Source: Bryobacterales bacterium (GTDB taxonomy: Bacteria > Acidobacteriota > Terriglobia > Bryobacterales > Bryobacteraceae). From it: DNA of 24,405 nt. Position numbers and translations under genes: made by a program. Under the pieces are notes generated by a model that had not been told where the DNA came from, ran no database searches, and saw only the letters and a list, made by a program, of their open reading frames with translations. The stretch is taken from the NCBI GenBank assembly GCA_016789785.1, contig JAEUQE010000127.1:1-24405 (forward strand). Reading direction: 5' to 3'. Below, piece by piece: positions 24,207 to 24,405 of the stretch (positions within the stretch are counted from its first letter, which is position 1; every line of letters begins with the position of its first letter).

Positions 24207-24229
24207 CGAATCCCTCTCTCTCTCCGCCA
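24207..24229 (+). repeat. Putative att site 3 (imperfect copy of tRNA-Ser 3' end)
   Basis: CGAATCCC followed by five TC units and CGCCA. It matches the tRNA end over a slightly longer stretch than copy 2 (it includes CG before AATCCC) but has one extra TC. Confidence 0.65.
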
Positions 24230-24243
24230 TTCATTTGAAAGCG

Positions 24244-24339
24244 TCAATACCCGCGCAAGGGATTGAGCACTTTCAACCCGGCAAAGTGTTTTTCGTTATC
24301 AGTGACCAGCACACATTCATTTGCTTCTGCCGGCGCGTG
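24244..24339 (-). pseudogene. C-terminal remnant of a PIN-domain (VapC-like) toxin
   Basis: The minus-strand frame between stops reads HAPAEANECVLVTDNEKHFA and then GLKVLNPLRGY. The LVTDNEKHF motif followed by a short strand ending in NP is the usual end of PIN-domain toxins (the last acidic/Asn residues of the active site). There is an in-frame stop just upstream (24340-24342), no start codon, and no earlier PIN motifs in the 66 bases remaining, so this is a fragment. It lies immediately outside att copy 3. Confidence 0.5.
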
Positions 24340-24405
24340 TCAACGGGTTTGAGACACCTGGCATGGGAATTTAGTGACTAGCGTCCTCTGTCTTGGGGCC
24401 CTCCA

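Larger units (their letters stand above)
23496..24229 (+). mobile_element. Putative mini-island 2 carrying a toxin-antitoxin pair
   Basis: A 0.73-kb segment between att copies 2 and 3 that contains only the RelE-type toxin and its antitoxin. It lies in tandem with mini-island 1, as if two insertions had occurred at the same tRNA end. No recombinase is encoded. The third copy is imperfect (one extra TC), which could be drift or slippage. Confidence 0.4.

Noticed and set aside
24042..24381. Short plus-strand frames at the right end
   Set aside because: They cross the tRNA-end repeat, lack ribosome sites and show no protein-like pattern.

Overview
The window most likely comes from a soil-type member of the Acidobacteriota, close to the Solibacter/Bryobacter group. 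I infer this from the GC-rich codon use, two large Oar-like receptors with an N-terminal carboxypeptidase-regulatory domain, exported sulfatase and ceramidase-like enzymes, and a BMC locus of the planctomycete/acidobacterial aldolase type. No taxonomic marker was tested.

Layout. (1) 1-8158, outer-membrane uptake and hydrolysis: two Oar/TonB-dependent-type receptors on the minus strand (the first cut by the window edge), divergent from a coupled pair on the plus strand, a neutral-ceramidase-like protein and a Tat-exported sulfatase. (2) 8151-9430: four tandem ~320-bp units. Each has a sigma70-type promoter followed by ~230 nt of hairpin-rich sequence with compensatory base changes between copies. 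I read this as a four-gene array of an unrecognised structured small RNA, and it is the best candidate here for something undescribed. (3) 12145 down to 9508, minus strand: a compact bacterial microcompartment operon. It holds a class II (fuculose-phosphate type) aldolase with a C-terminal extension resembling an encapsulation peptide, one BMC-H shell protein, three BMC-P (EutN/CcmL) vertex proteins and an exported SAM methyltransferase. The usual aldehyde dehydrogenase, phosphotransacylase and kinase are absent. (4) 12303-21441, plus strand: the elongasome locus mreB-mreC-mreD-mrdA(PBP2)-rodA, then an RNase E/G whose S1 domain is split by about 515 residues of charged low-complexity sequence. 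(5) 21542-24405: a tRNA-Ser(GGA) gene whose 3' end recurs at 23477 and, with one extra TC, at 24207. These repeats delimit two very small integrase-less cargo segments. One carries a SEC-C/PD-(D/E)XK-like protein with a one-base frameshift inside its zinc motif, the other a RelE-type toxin-antitoxin pair. A PIN-toxin remnant lies just beyond the last repeat.

How the parts relate. The receptors and hydrolases probably serve one nutrient-acquisition module. The BMC genes should form a shell around an aldolase whose aldehyde product must be handled by enzymes encoded elsewhere. The rod genes form one translationally coupled morphogenesis operon. The tRNA-Ser end behaves as an insertion hotspot for defence and addiction cargo.
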